A stretch of 64,000 bases of DNA from Halichoerus grypus (GCF_964656455.1 NC_135715.1:40496603-40560602); one strand, 5' to 3'. Counted from the first letter of the stretch, positions 34,115 through 46,604 are shown. Translations and numbers: made by a program. Notes: generated by a model not told the origin, from the letters alone.

Positions 34115-34303
34115 GGGGCACCTGGGTGGCTCAGTTGGTTAAGCGTCTGCCTTCAGCTCAGGTCAAAATCTCAGGGTCCTGGGATCGAGCCCCTCATCAG
34201 GCTCCCTGCTCAGCGGGGAGTCTGCTTCTCCATCTTCAACTCCCCTGCTCATGATCTCTCTCTCTCTCACTCTCTCTCAAATAAATAAATAAAATCTTTA
34301 AAA
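34115..34303 (+). repeat. CAN SINE, left arm of inverted pair
   Basis: GGGGCACCTGGGTGGCTCAG head and AAATAAATAAATAAAATCTT tail. It ends at a TA run that belongs to the insertion site of the next, oppositely oriented SINE. I did not find a clear target-site duplication. Confidence 0.94.
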
Positions 34304-34329
34304 TATATATATATATATTTTCTTTTTTC

Positions 34330-34521
34330 TAAAGATTTTATTTATTTATTTGAGAGAGACAGAATGAGAGATAGAGAGCACATGAGGCGGGGGAGGGTCA
34401 GAGGAATAAGCAGACTCCCCTGCTGAGCAGGAAGCCTGATGCAGGACTCGATCCTGGGACTCCAGGATCATGACCTGAGCCGAAGGCAGTCACTTAACCA
34501 ACTGAGCCACCCAGGTGCCCC
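34330..34521 (-). repeat. CAN SINE, right arm of inverted pair
   Basis: AAAGATTTTATTTATTTATT tail side, GGGGGAGGGTCAGAGGAATA body and CACCCAGGTGCCCC head. The flanks TATATATATTTTCTTTTTT (34310 on) and TATATATATTTTTTCTTTTT (34524 on) are its imperfect target-site duplication, so it landed in the tail region of the preceding SINE. Confidence 0.94.
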
Positions 34522-34545
34522 TGTATATATATTTTTTCTTTTTTA

Positions 34546-34712
34546 AATTTAATTTTATTATGTTATGTTAATCACCATACATTACATCATTAGTTTTTGA
34601 TGTAGTATTCCATGATTCATTGTTTGCGTATAACACCCAGTGCTCCATTCAATACATGCCCTCTTTAATACTCATCACCAGGCTAACCCCTCTCCCACCC
34701 CCCCTCCGATAT
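34546..34712 (-). mobile_element. 5'-truncated L1 3' UTR, minus strand
   Basis: AATTTTATTATGTTATGTTA, then CACCATACATTACATCATTA, TTTTTGATGTAGTATTCCAT and AACACCCAGTGCTCCATTCA. This is the reverse of the L1 3' UTR seen at 25351-25604, including the reversed G-rich tract (CTCCCACCCCCCCTCC). Confidence 0.9.
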
Positions 34713-34739
34713 CCATTTTGTTTTATCCATTGGCCCAGA

Positions 34740-35510
34740 AATTAATTATTTTGGAATATTGGGGGATTTTAAAATATCTTTCAGTTATTGACTTCTAATA
34801 TAATTCCATATTTGGTAAGAAAAAATACTTTGTGTAATTTCAATTCCCTTAAATTTATTTAGATTTGTTCCAGAATATAGTCTGGCATGACAAATATTCT
34901 ATGTTCTATGCACTAGAAAAGAATATGGATCCCGATTTTTTGAAAAAGAATGTTCTATAAATGTCAATTGGGTCAAAATTTTATAGTGTTATTTAAAACT
35001 TTCATATCCTTACTGATTTTCTGTCCACATATTCTAACAAGTACTAAGGGAAGGATATTTAAGTATCCAATCATAATTTTAATTTTATCAATTTTATCTG
35101 TATTTACATCACCTTTTTCTTCATGCATTTTAATTTTATTTTAAAATGTATCCATACTTAGCAGTGATATGTCCTCTTGATACCTTCTTAATAAGTTCAC
35201 ATTTTTTTCATTATAAAATATGTTTCTTCATCTCTTCATTTCTTCATCAAGAATAATGTTCTTTCCCTTAAAATGTATTTGCTTATTACCAACATGGCTT
35301 CCCAAGTGTCCTTTTGATTAGTGTTTGCTTGGCATATCTTTTTTTATCCTTCCTAATTTTAAACTCTCTGTGCCACGATATTTAAAAAAATTTTTTTATA
35401 GACAGCTTATAGTTTGGTCTTACAATTTTATATACTCTGACATTACTTATATTCAACTGATATATTTAAACCATTTACATTTACAGTGTTGTTTTTATTT
35501 TTCCAAGACT
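34740..35510 (-). pseudogene. old L1 ORF2 endonuclease region, minus strand
   Basis: Read in reverse, ACCAAACTATAAGCTGTCTA (end near 35415) matches the segment just after the ORF2 N-terminus. Downstream the reverse strand encodes pieces such as IKIMIGYLNIPPLS (equivalent to the G-D-F-N-T-P-L-S motif) and a LTQLTFIEHSFS segment. Stops and frameshifts throughout. The + strand open frames at 34950-35144 and 35325-35513 are shadows. Confidence 0.75.
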
Positions 35511-36855
35511 TAGAATACTGTGGTTCTCTGTGTTTTTTATTTTTTCTGTTTATTCTGTCATGTTATTTCACTTCCTTGTGTAAACAGTTATCTTAGATAC
35601 TTCGACAAATATGTTTGGACAATTGCTGGTAGGAATCATTTGATGCCCATTATGTTATGATCTATCTCCAAGGAGGATTGTATTTGCTTCTGCCAGGTGC
35701 TTAGGGGGAACTACTAACCGAATAATCTTGATCTACTTTCAAAGCCTTGAAACTTCTCTTTCTACTTTTTCTGATTTGGATAAGATTGTCAGTACTTTTG
35801 CAATCAGTGAGAGAAGACTACATACAAAATACAAGAACAGAAAGAACTTATTTTGATAGTCTACTGCACTCATTGCTGCTCCTGCAACACACGAGCACTG
35901 TCTTATGATGAAAACTGTTCCTGGGCAGTTCAATAGATGACACTTGTCTACTGCTCTGGGGATTTTCTTGCAAATTTAAGTAGTTGTCCAAGTGACAACA
36001 GTGCTCCTCGTTGGGAGTTAGTTACAATTTGTTTAGTTCATCTCTGATCTTTATTCATAGTTTTCCAAAGCATAATTACTATGCCAATATGGCAGGGTCC
36101 AAACCCAATATCCAACATCAGCCATAAGAGTAAGGATAATAAGATGCACCTCATGGTCTGACAATGACCACCAGCAACAAAATACCCTTTACCTAAAATA
36201 TTTATTTTTGATTTTTGTTTGTTTTACCATTTCTTGGTGTCATACCATGGTTAGGTCAAATTAGCTCACCTCTGAGATATATTTTTAAGACTTGATGAGA
36301 TTGTACTTTTCACATAATTTTGTGCCTCTGCTTAAAAAAATTTGAAGACCTAATATCAGGCATTTAATTATTAACCTCACATATTCTGGGATGTTGTACA
36401 AATATATTATAATTTTAAAACCATCTCCATTTCCATTCTGGAAAATAAAATACGCATGATGATACTTAAAGCGTAAAATCTTGATTTGCTTTAAAAGTTT
36501 GAATTTTATGAGAATTTCACATGAATTTAGTATGAATTATATCTTTTAAGTGTCCGAAAATTAACTTATTCTACAGTTATTTAACGTAAATATGGGTAGT
36601 ATATTTAAATATAAACTTATTATGGTGATAGTTAAATACTATAGCTATTATTATCTTGAAAGATTGTAGTTGGGAGGGATGAGACGATGCAAGGGGCTTG
36701 ATTGTAGTTGATTGAGAGAGGCAGAAATTACTGAAGACTATTTCCTACTGATTTATCCCCAATAGCAAGAAAATCCAATCAATCAATCAACCAATCAATA
36801 AATATTTTTCTCATAAAAGAATCACCATTATGAAAATAATATAGTTAAGGCGTGG
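35511..36855. other. unique AT-rich stretch, no gene seen
   Basis: No gene recognised. (AATC)n short repeat at about 36775-36800. The antisense 64-codon frame at 35739-35933 has no support. Confidence 0.5.
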
Positions 36856-37150
36856 GGGAGACAGGTTTGCAATAGATCCATATGATAAATGATTTATATC
36901 CCAATTGTTTAAAGAACTCTTACAACGCAATAATAAAGAAGCAAACAGCTAGATGAGAGTACTAAAACAATTTAAACTTCACAAAAGATACACAAAGAGC
37001 ACAAGAAATATTCTTCACATTATTTATAATCAGAGAAATGCAAATTAAAAAAACAATGAGATACTACACACTTATTTTTTTGGAAAAGGCAAAAAAATTG
37101 TTATTTACTATTTATTCAATCTTTACTCAACACAAGGTGATAAAGATGTA
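36856..37150 (+). repeat. old L1 ORF2 fragment
   Basis: CCCAATTGTTTAAAGAACTC, ACAACGCAATAATAAAGAAG, CTTCACAAAAGATACACAAA and AATCAGAGAAATGCAAATTA with ACAATGAGATACTACAC are the well-known late ORF2 landmarks in the usual order. Very diverged. Confidence 0.75.
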
Positions 37151-37339
37151 GAAAAGAATCAATTAAGACAACAACAAAAAAATCAACCCATAACATACTA
37201 AACTAGTAACATAACACAATATTGCCATGAAGAGCGAAAGGATATTATGCAGATAATAACATACCTTTTACATTATTGGCAAGATGATTAAAAAGATTAT
37301 ATAAAAGCATAAAATAATGCCTACCATAAGAGATTGTGA

Positions 37340-39430
37340 CACATTCACTTTTTTTGTTTTTGTTTTGACTAAACTCTTGTTGGAGTGTGTATGTATACAT
37401 AGGTATATTCAATTATTATAATAATATAATAGCTTAGTCTTCTACTTTCCTAAAGCAAACATAGATTAAAGTTTATACATTGTAATTACTTAACTAAATT
37501 TTAAATTTCATGCTCTTTATACTTGCTTTGATCTTTTCAGAAAAATCAGAGTAAATTTTCTAACAGCACATATACACAAACATACATTCACAGAGAGTGC
37601 ATGCAGGAATTCTTTTAAATATCTTCAAAGATGATAGTGTTCTTAGTTTACCTATTTATTTATTCTTCTCTTACTAGGTAAAACCCTGCAGTACTTAGTG
37701 TTACTAAAAGACAACGTCTAAATCTGAGGGCTTAAAGTAATAGTAAATGATGATCCTAATTTTTTTTACCTCATTATTTTAACACTTTTGATTGGATAAA
37801 ATTTCATGTCTTTTTAGTGCCTTTTCTAAGATGCAAATACTAAGTATTCACTTTTTATGAGAGATTAGAAATTGTTCAGTAAAATAAATTTTAAAGAAAT
37901 TAAAGTAATGCTAATTTGGAAATTAGTCTCAAAAATTATCTTTAAAAGGCTACTGATGATATGGCCTTAGTATGCATAATTCAAACTGATGGTGGTAGAT
38001 CATAGAGATTTTAGTGAATACTGATAATTGAAATGTTTTTTAATGAACTTATTTATATTGTTTTCATAAATAACTAAACTTAGAACTTGGTGGTAAGATA
38101 AACAGGGCAAAAAATGCAGATTTAAAAAGGTATATATGATATAACTTGAATTTGCAGAAATTTTTAGCACATAATAATCTATAGCTGCACATAGAGTTGA
38201 ATTTATACCAATTGAAGATTTTTATGAACAAAATATAATATTTGAATGAAAATTTTTCTTGGGGTTAGATCACCACAATTTGGATAGAGAAATATATGTC
38301 AAACAATTTAATCAATAATATAATTTCTAAGTAAATTATAAATAATCATTTACTAAGCAGGGCAACTTTTGAAGCTTTTTCTGTAATTTTGTAAAACTAT
38401 TTAATTTCAGTTAATAATTTAACTCAATTTTGTTAGCATTTTAAAATATATTTTGAAAGATAATTTTTTCAGATTTTGTTATATATCATGCTCTTAAATA
38501 AAGATGAACACGTAAAAACATACCCGCTTATATATATCTAATAGCCATATTCATATTTATATCTATCTATATCTATAAAAATGATGCAGATACTGAGGGC
38601 ATTTCATTGATCCTTACTTTTGATAACAGAAAAAAATGGTTCCTGATAATATAGAAAATACCTCACAAGATGATTAAGTGTTCCAAGACCTGTTCCTTAT
38701 TTTTTTAAATGATAGTTTAAACTGAATATTAAAAATTGTACTCTAAATCACTCATACTAAATCACAAAACAAGTAATGCCATTAATTATTATAAAAGGAA
38801 AGAACAGTCTCAAAGTTTTCAATAATCTCAAAAGATAAAGATGAAATCTACTCAAAAATAATACTCTTGTCTGCAGCTAATTACATATAAATATTCCTTA
38901 AGAAACATCCGAGGGAACTAGATTAAATCTATAGTAATTCCTATTTATTTAATGTATCCTATGTATTGGCTCAAATCTAAGAGCTTCTTGAAGTTATTCA
39001 CACAATAGGTTTATGACTAAAATTATTATCCCAATTGTGTTAATGATGTATGCAAAAGAATGACTATAATATGAAGTATGAAGTTCAACCTTTCCTAAAT
39101 ATGTATCATTTATGGTATTCATTCTGTTAATTTTAACTTTAGACCACATCTCAATACAACATGTTTGCTCCATGTGTCTATTTTGATCATTTATGAGTTT
39201 TGTCTTCCTGATTAGGCAGAAATGAACAGTTAGCTTTCCCTACCTAACAACACATATACTAATTATTTCTCCTCAGGTGTCTAACTGACCTCTTTTTATT
39301 TTCCTGTGAATTTACAGTCCCCATCCCTCCCACTCTTTAGTGATCATGGATAAGTTAGGAGTTCTTAGTTCTATTCCAAAGCATGTAATTATATAAGCTA
39401 TGGTCCACATTACTTTCCACATTACTAGAT
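37340..39430. other. unique AT-rich stretch, no gene seen
   Basis: No repeat family or gene. TTATTCTTCTCTTACTAG at about 37660-37677 is acceptor-like without a donor. A GATA-like AT run lies near 38550. Confidence 0.5.
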
Positions 39431-39970
39431 TAGTCAGAATTCAATTTCAGATAACAGAAACTATCCTAACTAGTTTAAGCAGAACAAAATTTAATACGGG
39501 ACAATTTTTCACTCTCAAAATTATTGAAGGTACTGCATAAACCGGTATTAGTGGGGAGGGGCGGGGGTGTCCAGAAATCACGCTGATCAATCCAAAAGCC
39601 TTGACCCAGGAAGGCATCTGCCACTTCTGCCTCTACTTCTCACTCCAGAATGAAATGTTCATAACTACAATGTAAGTCCAACTACCTACCACTATGATTT
39701 TGGCTACAGGTGCTGTGGTACCTGCCACAGCTGCTACGCAACTATTATACAAGTGGTTTGTGCATCACTTCTCCTGTACTTCCTCAGGTCTGAATGTAAA
39801 AGTCTGGCCTGGATGAATCTTAGCCTATACATTTCTTAAGTAAAGGAGATTCTTTTTATTTTATTTTATTTTTTTTAGCTTTGCAGCCTCTGCACTACAG
39901 GAAGGCATACTAGAAAGAGATTGGAATATATATGTAAGTGAGTCAATCTATTGTATCTGCTACAGTGACC
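39430..39970. repeat. old interspersed repeat, family uncertain
   Basis: ATTAGTCAGAATTCAATTTC at the left and GTGAGTCAATCTATTGTATC at the right recall an ancient mammalian repeat. The middle (AGCCTCTGCACTACAGGAAG) also matches my memory of it. I cannot name the family, and orientation is not certain. Confidence 0.45.
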
Positions 39971-40186
39971 TTTCAAAATTCAAATTATCTTCTCCTGATC
40001 CTAAGCTTTCTCAACTATAAAATTAGGTGGCTGACTAAAAAACACCAAGGAATGCCAATGAACCATCCTATGAATATAAGTAGTATGAAAAAACCATAGT
40101 AAGACATGGTCATAGTTAGGAATATAATGATCAAGCACAGCAAGAACCAAAGAAAATATTGAAGACTATAAATACTAAAATATACG

Positions 40187-40232
<46 letters not shown>

Positions 40233-40239
40233 ATATAAC
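40187..40239. repeat. (TA)n microsatellite
   Basis: About 20 TA units, then TGTGTATATA. Likely polymorphic. Confidence 0.97.
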
Positions 40240-40391
40240 TTAGAATCTTTTAAACATGAGCAAATTGATTTTCAAAAAGAGACCATTAAGAATTTCAATA
40301 GAAAACGTAAAAATTATGCTTTATGCTGAAGTTATCGTTGCTAATCTAAACAAATTCTACCAAGTATCTCTTGTGAGTTATCAATTTAAAC

Positions 40392-40440
40392 ACCCACACA
40401 TACCCACAGCCACACACACACACACAGACACACACACACT
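40392..40440. repeat. (CA)n imperfect microsatellite
   Basis: CACCCACACATACCCACAGC followed by a purer CACACACA run with one CAGA interruption. Confidence 0.95.
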
Positions 40441-41182
40441 CCTTTCTCTAAGGAATAGGATGAAAACAGGGGTAAACATGAGGCAGTGCTGTCCAACACT
40501 AAATTATTTTAATATCTGCTATAGAACTTATAAACAGCTTCATTCAACACTCATAAATACACCTTATGCCTTCTGGCTGTAAATCTAAGTAACAACAAAA
40601 ATATAAGGAAATTTGTATTGCCTTATCTAGAGCAAGTGATCATGACTGCAATTTGTTTACAAAGGGAAATTCTATTTTCTTGCCGTGCAATTAGTAGCCT
40701 AACACAGATAGCATTTGAGAAGTATTGCTAATTAATTGTTAATAACCTGCTGGGAACATAACCAAGACAGACACTAAATTGCAAAACTAGTTATAAAGTG
40801 TGTTGGACCAGAAATGATTTAAGGATTTTAATCAGAATCCTTTGCACAAAGTATTTACTTACTTGGCTACCTAAATAAATGTCATTAAGTAAAGAAAGTA
40901 ATCTGAAAATGGACATGGCCAAGCTTAATCTACTAAGCCTAAAATTATTTATATATTTTTGGTTATTTTAAATAATTTTCTATTATTTCTTCATGTTATA
41001 ATTTGGCATTTTTATAACTACAAAATTATTTGCTATTTCACTTTTTACTTCTGCAACTTGACTAAGGTCCCCAACAACTGATCATCACAGATTAATCTAT
41101 GTGATATTAATGGAGATATATGGAATTTAAGAGTCAATGAATAAATATAATGAATCCTGTGAGGTCCATTTAAAATGGCTTT

Positions 41183-41381
41183 GGGGAGCCTGAGTGGCTC
41201 AGTCAGTTAAGCAGTTGACTCTTGATTTCAGCTCAGATCCTGATCTCAGAGTCCTGGGATTGAGCCCTGTGTAAGGCTCCATGCTCAGCGGGGAGGCTGC
41301 TTGAGGATTCTCTCTCCCATTCCCTCTGCCCCTTCCCCCACTCACATTTTCTCTCTCTCTCAAATAAATAAATAAATCTTT
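41183..41381 (+). repeat. older CAN SINE subtype
   Basis: GGGGAGCCTGAGTGGCTCAG head, then AGTTGACTCTTGATTTCAGC, which is the older body type. Tail CAAATAAATAAATAAATC. No clear target-site duplication. Confidence 0.9.
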
Positions 41382-41618
41382 TCAATATTATGCACTGTAA
41401 TCAGGCAAAGTTTGTATTTACTTTTCTCTTCCGTCCATTTTCTCCACCTACCCCTGAATCATTCGTTACTTATTTCTCCATTTTTACTTTCACATTAGAA
41501 GATCATTCCTTAATATTTCCTACACTGATTAGCTTTATCAGGTTAAAATTTACAAGAGAATCTCACAAGTTCAGTCCTTTTTTTGTTATGGATACAAGCT
41601 GTGACACTGTATATATCC

Positions 41619-42190
41619 ATTCATTCATTCAACCCTTAATTATTGACATCTTTATATTACAGGTGCCAATCCAAAAGCTGGGGCTAGGATGTTGATTTTA
41701 AAGATTGACCCGAGTCCTTCTGAAGCTCTGAAGCTTTTAATTTAGTGAAAAAAGAACATACTTAATGTAATGCCAGGCAATAATGGTGTTTTTGAGAAAA
41801 AGTAAAATGAATTAATGGTATAGAGGATGGGAGGAATTGTATTTTTAAATAGAATACAAAGTTCTGTAAACAAGAATAAGCACTGGAGATACTATTTTAA
41901 TATGGGTTAGCTATTGGTGGGTTCTGAGCAGGAAATAGACAATTTGATTTTCTTTTTGAAAGGATCATTGTGATTGATGATTAGAGAATTGGAGGCAAAA
42001 GAGAAAGCAGAGAATCCTCATAGGAGGGGATTACAGAGGTCTAAATAAGAAACCAGAATGGTAGAAGTTGGCATATTAAGAAGTAGTAAGTTAAAAAATA
42101 ATTTGCAATGAGCTTAAGAAAAACTTCTGAGCAAAAGGAAAATCAAGAGTATAAGTAGTCTTTTAGCTTCTCATTACAAAAGCATCTCAT
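41619..42190 (-). repeat. diverged L2, minus strand
   Basis: Begins CATTCATTCATTCAACCCTT (reverse of the L2 terminus), then ATTACAGGTGCCAATCC and an AGAGGATGGGAGGAATTG region. The order fits reversed L2 3' sequence, but similarity is low. Confidence 0.5.
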
Positions 42191-42226
42191 TACTGCAAGA
42201 GGTTTTAATCAGAAGAGTAAGGCTTA

Positions 42227-42397
42227 GGGCGCCTGGGTGGCTCAGTGGTTTGAGTCGGCCTTCAGCTCATCATGACCCCAGGGTCCTGGGATGGAGCCCC
42301 CACGTCTGGCTCCCTGCTCAGTGGGGAACCTGCTTCTCCGCTGTTCCTGCTCTCTCTCTCACTCTCTCTCAAATAAATAAATAAAATCTAAAAAAAA
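42227..42397 (+). repeat. CAN SINE with small internal deletions
   Basis: GGGCGCCTGGGTGGCTCAGT head, shortened middle (about 170 bp overall), A tail. Flanks AGAAGAGTAAGGCT (42211) and AGAATAGTAAGGTT (42398) are a mutated target-site duplication. Confidence 0.93.
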
Positions 42398-42672
42398 AGA
42401 ATAGTAAGGTTCATCATACCTCTTAGGAACATCTAAATTTGTGATCATGGCCGACTGCTCTAGGTTATTTTTTTCTCATTTTTCCTTGATATTTCTAAGC
42501 CTGTGCTATCGTTTTACAAACTCTGCTCTTGTTTTATTACTTTATATTCACTCTGCAATTTCCACATTTATTTTATTTTTTTAGTATTTAAAATAATTGG
42601 AAAGCACTTATTTTTCAGAACGAAGCCTTATCCACATTTTCAGAAACAAAGATAGGTTTCAATTCCAGACTA

Positions 42673-43190
42673 GAGATGCTCCCCCAACTTAGGATGGTTT
42701 AACTTAGATTTTTAACTTCTTAATGCTGTTAAAGTGATATGCGTTCAATAGAAACTGTACCTTGAATTTTGAATTTTGATCTTTTCCTGGGCTACTGATA
42801 TGCAGTATAATGTGGTGTAATAGTATTTCTTGTGGCGTGGGGCAGTGGCGGCGAGCTGCAGCTCTCAGTCAGCCACACAGTCACCAGGGTAAACAACCAA
42901 TACACTTAACAACCATTCCGCACCTGTACAAACCATTCCATTGTTCACGTTCAGCACACCATTCCATAAATTACATGAGATATTTGATACTTTGTTATAA
43001 AATAGGCTTTGTGTCAGATGATTTTGCCCAACTGTAAACTAAAGTAAGTGTTTGGAGCGCATTTAAGGTAGACTAGGCTAAATTACGACATTTGGTAGGT
43101 TAGGTGTATAAAATGCATTTTGACTTATGGTGTTTTCAACTTACTATGCTTTCACTGGAACATAATCCCATTGTAAGTCAAGGAAAATAT
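42673..43190 (+). mobile_element. Tigger-like nonautonomous DNA transposon
   Basis: The left end GATGCTCCCCCAACTTAGGATGG and right end CATTGTAAGTCAAGGAAAAT are inverted matches of each other, as in TcMar-Tigger elements. Internal landmarks: GCGTTCAATAGAAACTGTAC, TTTTGATCTTTTCCTGGGCT, GTAAACAACCAATACACTTA, AAATAGGCTTTGTGTCAGAT and GGTTAGGTGTATAAAATGCA. There is no transposase; the 75-codon frame at 42810 is noise. The element class is known from older placental genomes. Confidence 0.8.
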
Positions 43191-43579
43191 GCATTAAGTT
43201 ATTTCAGAGTATTGACAGTAAGCGATTTTATGTTATTTATTTAGAATACAAAAGCATAGCATTATTCTATATTGTGATGCACTCAAGTAATATAAAGAGA
43301 AAACCTATACAGGAAGGAGTTGTCTATGATATGTCAGAATAATGGTTATTTCTGAGAATCAACTTCAACTTGTCTATACCTAAGGGTACCAGTATTTAAA
43401 ATACATACTAAAAATAATGTGACAAATCAATATAAGACATCCAAAATTATAATAATTGTCTAATCTAGGAAAAATAGATCCTTTCCATGGCAAGTTTATA
43501 TTTAATACTAGTAACAAATGTGAAGTAAATTATAAAGATAAAATAAGATAAATAAAATATATTTTCCATGTGTAGACTC

Positions 43580-44150
43580 TGTGTATAAAGTGATAAGGTA
43601 AACAGACATGATCCTTGTCATCTCAGATTTTATCATCTCATTTAGAGAGAGAGTCATCTAACAGATAACACAATCACAATCATTAATGTTGATTGTAAAC
43701 TGGAAAAAGTACAGTAGAGTGTATGTAAGGGAAACTCATAAACCTAATTTAGATTAGAGAATATTCAAGTCAGATGTCTTCGATAAAACTCATTTATTGA
43801 GAGTTGGAGAATGAGTCAGGGAATATGAAGAATTTCTTAGGGACTAGCTGCATTCCACCAAAACAGGGAGGTGAATATAAGTTCTAAAAGTAAGGCAAGG
43901 ATGTAGGGACATTTCATAATCATGGAGCAAATGATGTAGAATAGGCCTACAATGGAAGGCTTTAGTTGAGCAGGAGTATCAGGATGTTGGGTGATGCACA
44001 GGGGCATAGTATTTTGGCACAGATGGAGAAACAGAAGAATTTAAAATATGATAGAATGGGCCATAATCATCATGGAAATGAAGCAGAATAGATTAAATAC
44101 CTTTGAATTAGGAAGGGGATGGCCAATTGTGCCTTCTGCTTTGGTCCTAA
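43580..44150 (-). repeat. possible diverged L2, minus strand
   Basis: GTAAACAGACATGATCCTTG, a CTCATTTAGAGAGAGAGTCA block and GAAAAAGTACAGTAGAGTG follow the reversed L2 order ('...AAGACAGACAAGGTCCCTGCCCTCATGGAGCTTACA...'). Weak. Confidence 0.4.
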
Positions 44151-44465
44151 GGTTTCAAATGGAGATGAGCAGAATATAAGGCAGTTTCCTCTGATAGAGC
44201 ACAGTTACTGGAGTGTAGCTACCTGCTTCCTCTGTGGTTGAGTCTACAGATTTCATAGAAGTATTTGTGTGAAGGTGAGCAGGGGCATTTCATTATTTGC
44301 AGAAGTTCAGATTTTCTAACCAGAGGATCTAAGGCAATCAACTGGAAAGCGATTAGTTATAACATGAGAGTTCCACAAGGGACCCAGGTACTATGTCAAC
44401 AAACGAAAATCAATACATATTTTTTGCTGCACACCAGCAATAAGCTATTAAAAATAATGAAAAAG

Positions 44466-44660
44466 GGGGCGCCTGGGTGGCTCAGTCGTTAAGCGTCTGC
44501 CTTCGGCTCAGGTCATGATCCCAGAGTCCTGGGATCGAGTCCCACATCGGGCTCCCTGCTCGGCGGGAAGCCTGCTTCTCCCTCTCCCACTCCTCCTGCT
44601 TGTGTTCCTGCTCTTGCTCTCTCTCTCTCTGTCAAATAAATAAATAAAATCTTTAAAAAA
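44466..44660 (+). repeat. CAN SINE, young GCGTCTGCC type
   Basis: GGGGCGCCTGGGTGGCTCAG head, CGGCGGGAAGCCTGCTTCTC and a near-consensus tail. Perfect 16-bp target-site duplication AAAATAATGAAAAAGG at 44451-44466 and 44661-44676. The 75-codon frame ending here only runs into the SINE head. Confidence 0.97.
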
Positions 44661-44691
44661 AAAATAATGAAAAAGGTTCCATTCACAATAG

Positions 44692-44693
<2 letters not shown>

Positions 44694-44724
<31 letters not shown>
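44694..44724. repeat. (TA)n microsatellite
   Basis: About 15 TA units, with further short TA runs near 44801-44812. Confidence 0.95.
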
Positions 44725-44730
<6 letters not shown>

Positions 44731-45148
44731 TTCTAATAAATTTTAAAACAAAAAGGTAACTTAATTAAAAGAAAATATAATACATTATTGAAGAAAAAAG
44801 ATATATATATATATGAAATACATATACGTATACATACAGTGTTGTTATATGGGGAGTGTTAACCTGTTTTTTGTAATATTATAGCTTAATTTATAAATTT
44901 AATGCAATTTCAGTTACCATCCCAACAGTATTTTTTATGTAATTTGACAGGTTCCAAAGTTTATTTGAAAGAGAAAATACACCCAAAAAGTTAGTTAAGG
45001 TTTTTTGAAAGGAAGAATAATTAAAAGGGAATTCCTTGATTATATAAAATGCACTACATAGTTACAGTTAATAAAACAGTTTTGTATTGCTACTGGAAGA
45101 GAAACTTAGGGGAAAAAAAGAAGAGATAATTCAAAGAGGGACAGATGA

Positions 45149-45252
45149 TTTTTTAAATTACTTTTTTTTTTTTTTTTTTTAAGTAGGCTCCACAACCAGT
45201 GACCCTGAGATCAAGAGCTGCATGCTCTACCAACTGAGCCAGCTAGGCACCC
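45149..45252 (-). repeat. short older CAN-SINE-like element, minus strand
   Basis: Poly(T), AAGTAGGCTCCACAACCAGT, then TGACCCTGAGATCAAGAGCT and GCCAGCTAGGCACCCC. This is the short type that lacks the CT-rich body. Target-site duplication CAAAGAGGGACAGATG at 45132 and CAAAGAGACAGATG at 45253. Confidence 0.88.
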
Positions 45253-45266
45253 CAAAGAGACAGATG

Positions 45267-46360
45267 TTTAGATGGTTGTTATCAGTTAGGAACTGTCTTT
45301 GTCTGCAACAGAAGCCCAGGGACAGGCCTTACTTTCAGGAGACAGGCCTGGTAGGAACAAAAATGACAAACTGTGAGAGGCTCAGTGTGGACTAGCATGA
45401 GAGATAAAAACACTAGGAGTCTAATACTGGGGACAGGGGTTCCCACACTTCCATGTATTTTACCGCTGGGAGTCCCACCAAATTCTCAGGGTTCTCAGGT
45501 ACTTCCAATAAGGGGAGAAGCAAAGTAATAGTTTTGAACTATGTCTAGAGCATTATGCTCTCCTTAAATAAGGACTGCTTTTGAAAGGAACTCTTATTTT
45601 AGCCTAACAAACTAGGGATTTTCCAAAAAAACTAACTGATCTAGGGGAAGGGAAAAACCCAATTCCAGTACCTTTAGCCTTCTTGTCTACCCTAAGGTGG
45701 AGAAAAGCTGAAAAGCACTCATGAAGGTCATAGCTCAGAGACAGGCTCATTAAAAGACTATGACATAACCATACAATTTTAGAACATTTGCCCTCCCTCC
45801 ACCCCCACCAGCTCATCAAGCAGCCTCCCATAAACTCACTACAGCTAAAAGAATAGTAAGACTCAAATCCTATTTAAGAAACAGTCTCTAGAAAACCCCA
45901 AAACAATGGTAGAGACAAAAACAAGGACAGGTCACTAAAAGAAATGTCAGCCATTCACACATAAGGGCCACAGCACATAGTAAACACAGCCTAACTCCCA
46001 GCCAGATAAACCTAAAACCTCAGATAAAAGGCTTATTTACCTCAGTTCTTTTGACCTGTTACATCAAAACTGGTTTCAAAGAAAAAATTAAAAGGCATAT
46101 TAAAAAGTATCTTAGCATATGATTCCAGGTGAAAAAGTAGGGGATAGAAATCAGATAATAGCCATTTTTCTATTCTCATTTGCGTGTGAACTTTTAATAT
46201 AAATGTGAGGATGTAAAATTTTAATGCAAGTCAAAATGCTTCAGCGAACAAGTTTTATCAGTTAAAATATATAACAATTATAAATAAACCCATTAATTTT
46301 CCTGGACAATGCCAGAATTAGACACTGCCAGGATTTTTTTTAAAGTGCATTTCTTTTTTA
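45267..46360. other. stretch without a recognised gene
   Basis: Less AT-rich than its surroundings. Phrases such as CCCAGCCAGATAAACCTAAA and AGGCTTATTTACCTCAGTTC recall old LTR-type sequence, but I could not align them. An antisense 75-codon frame at 45604-45831 is unsupported. Confidence 0.4.
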
Positions 46361-46400
46361 TTTTATTAATTTAATTAAATTAAATTAATTAATTAATTAA

Positions 46401-46604
46401 TTTATTTATTTTTTTTTTGAGAGAGAGAGAACAAGTGCACATGAGCAGGGAAAAGGGGCAGAGGGAGAGAGAGAGAGAGAATCTAAAGCAGGCTCCACGA
46501 TCAGCACAGAGCCAGATGCAGGGCTCAATCTCATGACCCTGAGATCATGACCTGACCCAAAATCAAGAGTCAGATGCTTAACTGACTGAGCCACCCAGCT
46601 GCCC
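46401..46604 (-). repeat. older CAN SINE, minus strand, next to (AATT)n
   Basis: TTTATTTATTTTTTTTTTGA tail side, CTCATGACCCTGAGATCATG middle and CACCCAGCTGCCC head. The preceding 46361-46402 is an AATT/AAATT simple repeat that probably arose from the degenerate tail. Confidence 0.9.

Larger units (their letters stand above)
39971..41182. other. AT-rich stretch with microsatellites, no gene
   Basis: Contains a (TA)n tract at 40187-40239 and a (CA)n tract at about 40392-40440. The 108-codon frame at 40256-40582 includes the translated CA repeat (THTHTDTHT) and is not a gene. Confidence 0.6.

Noticed and set aside
39879..39933. Splice-like unit: T-rich acceptor, 55 nt, perfect GTAAGTGAG donor
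   Set aside because: It appears to lie within an old interspersed repeat (39430-39970), so the splice motifs are most simply repeat sequence; kept out of the exon candidates.
45267..46360. Possible retroviral internal region
   Set aside because: Some phrases felt LTR-like, but there is no coding similarity to gag, pol or env that I can see and no primer-binding site.
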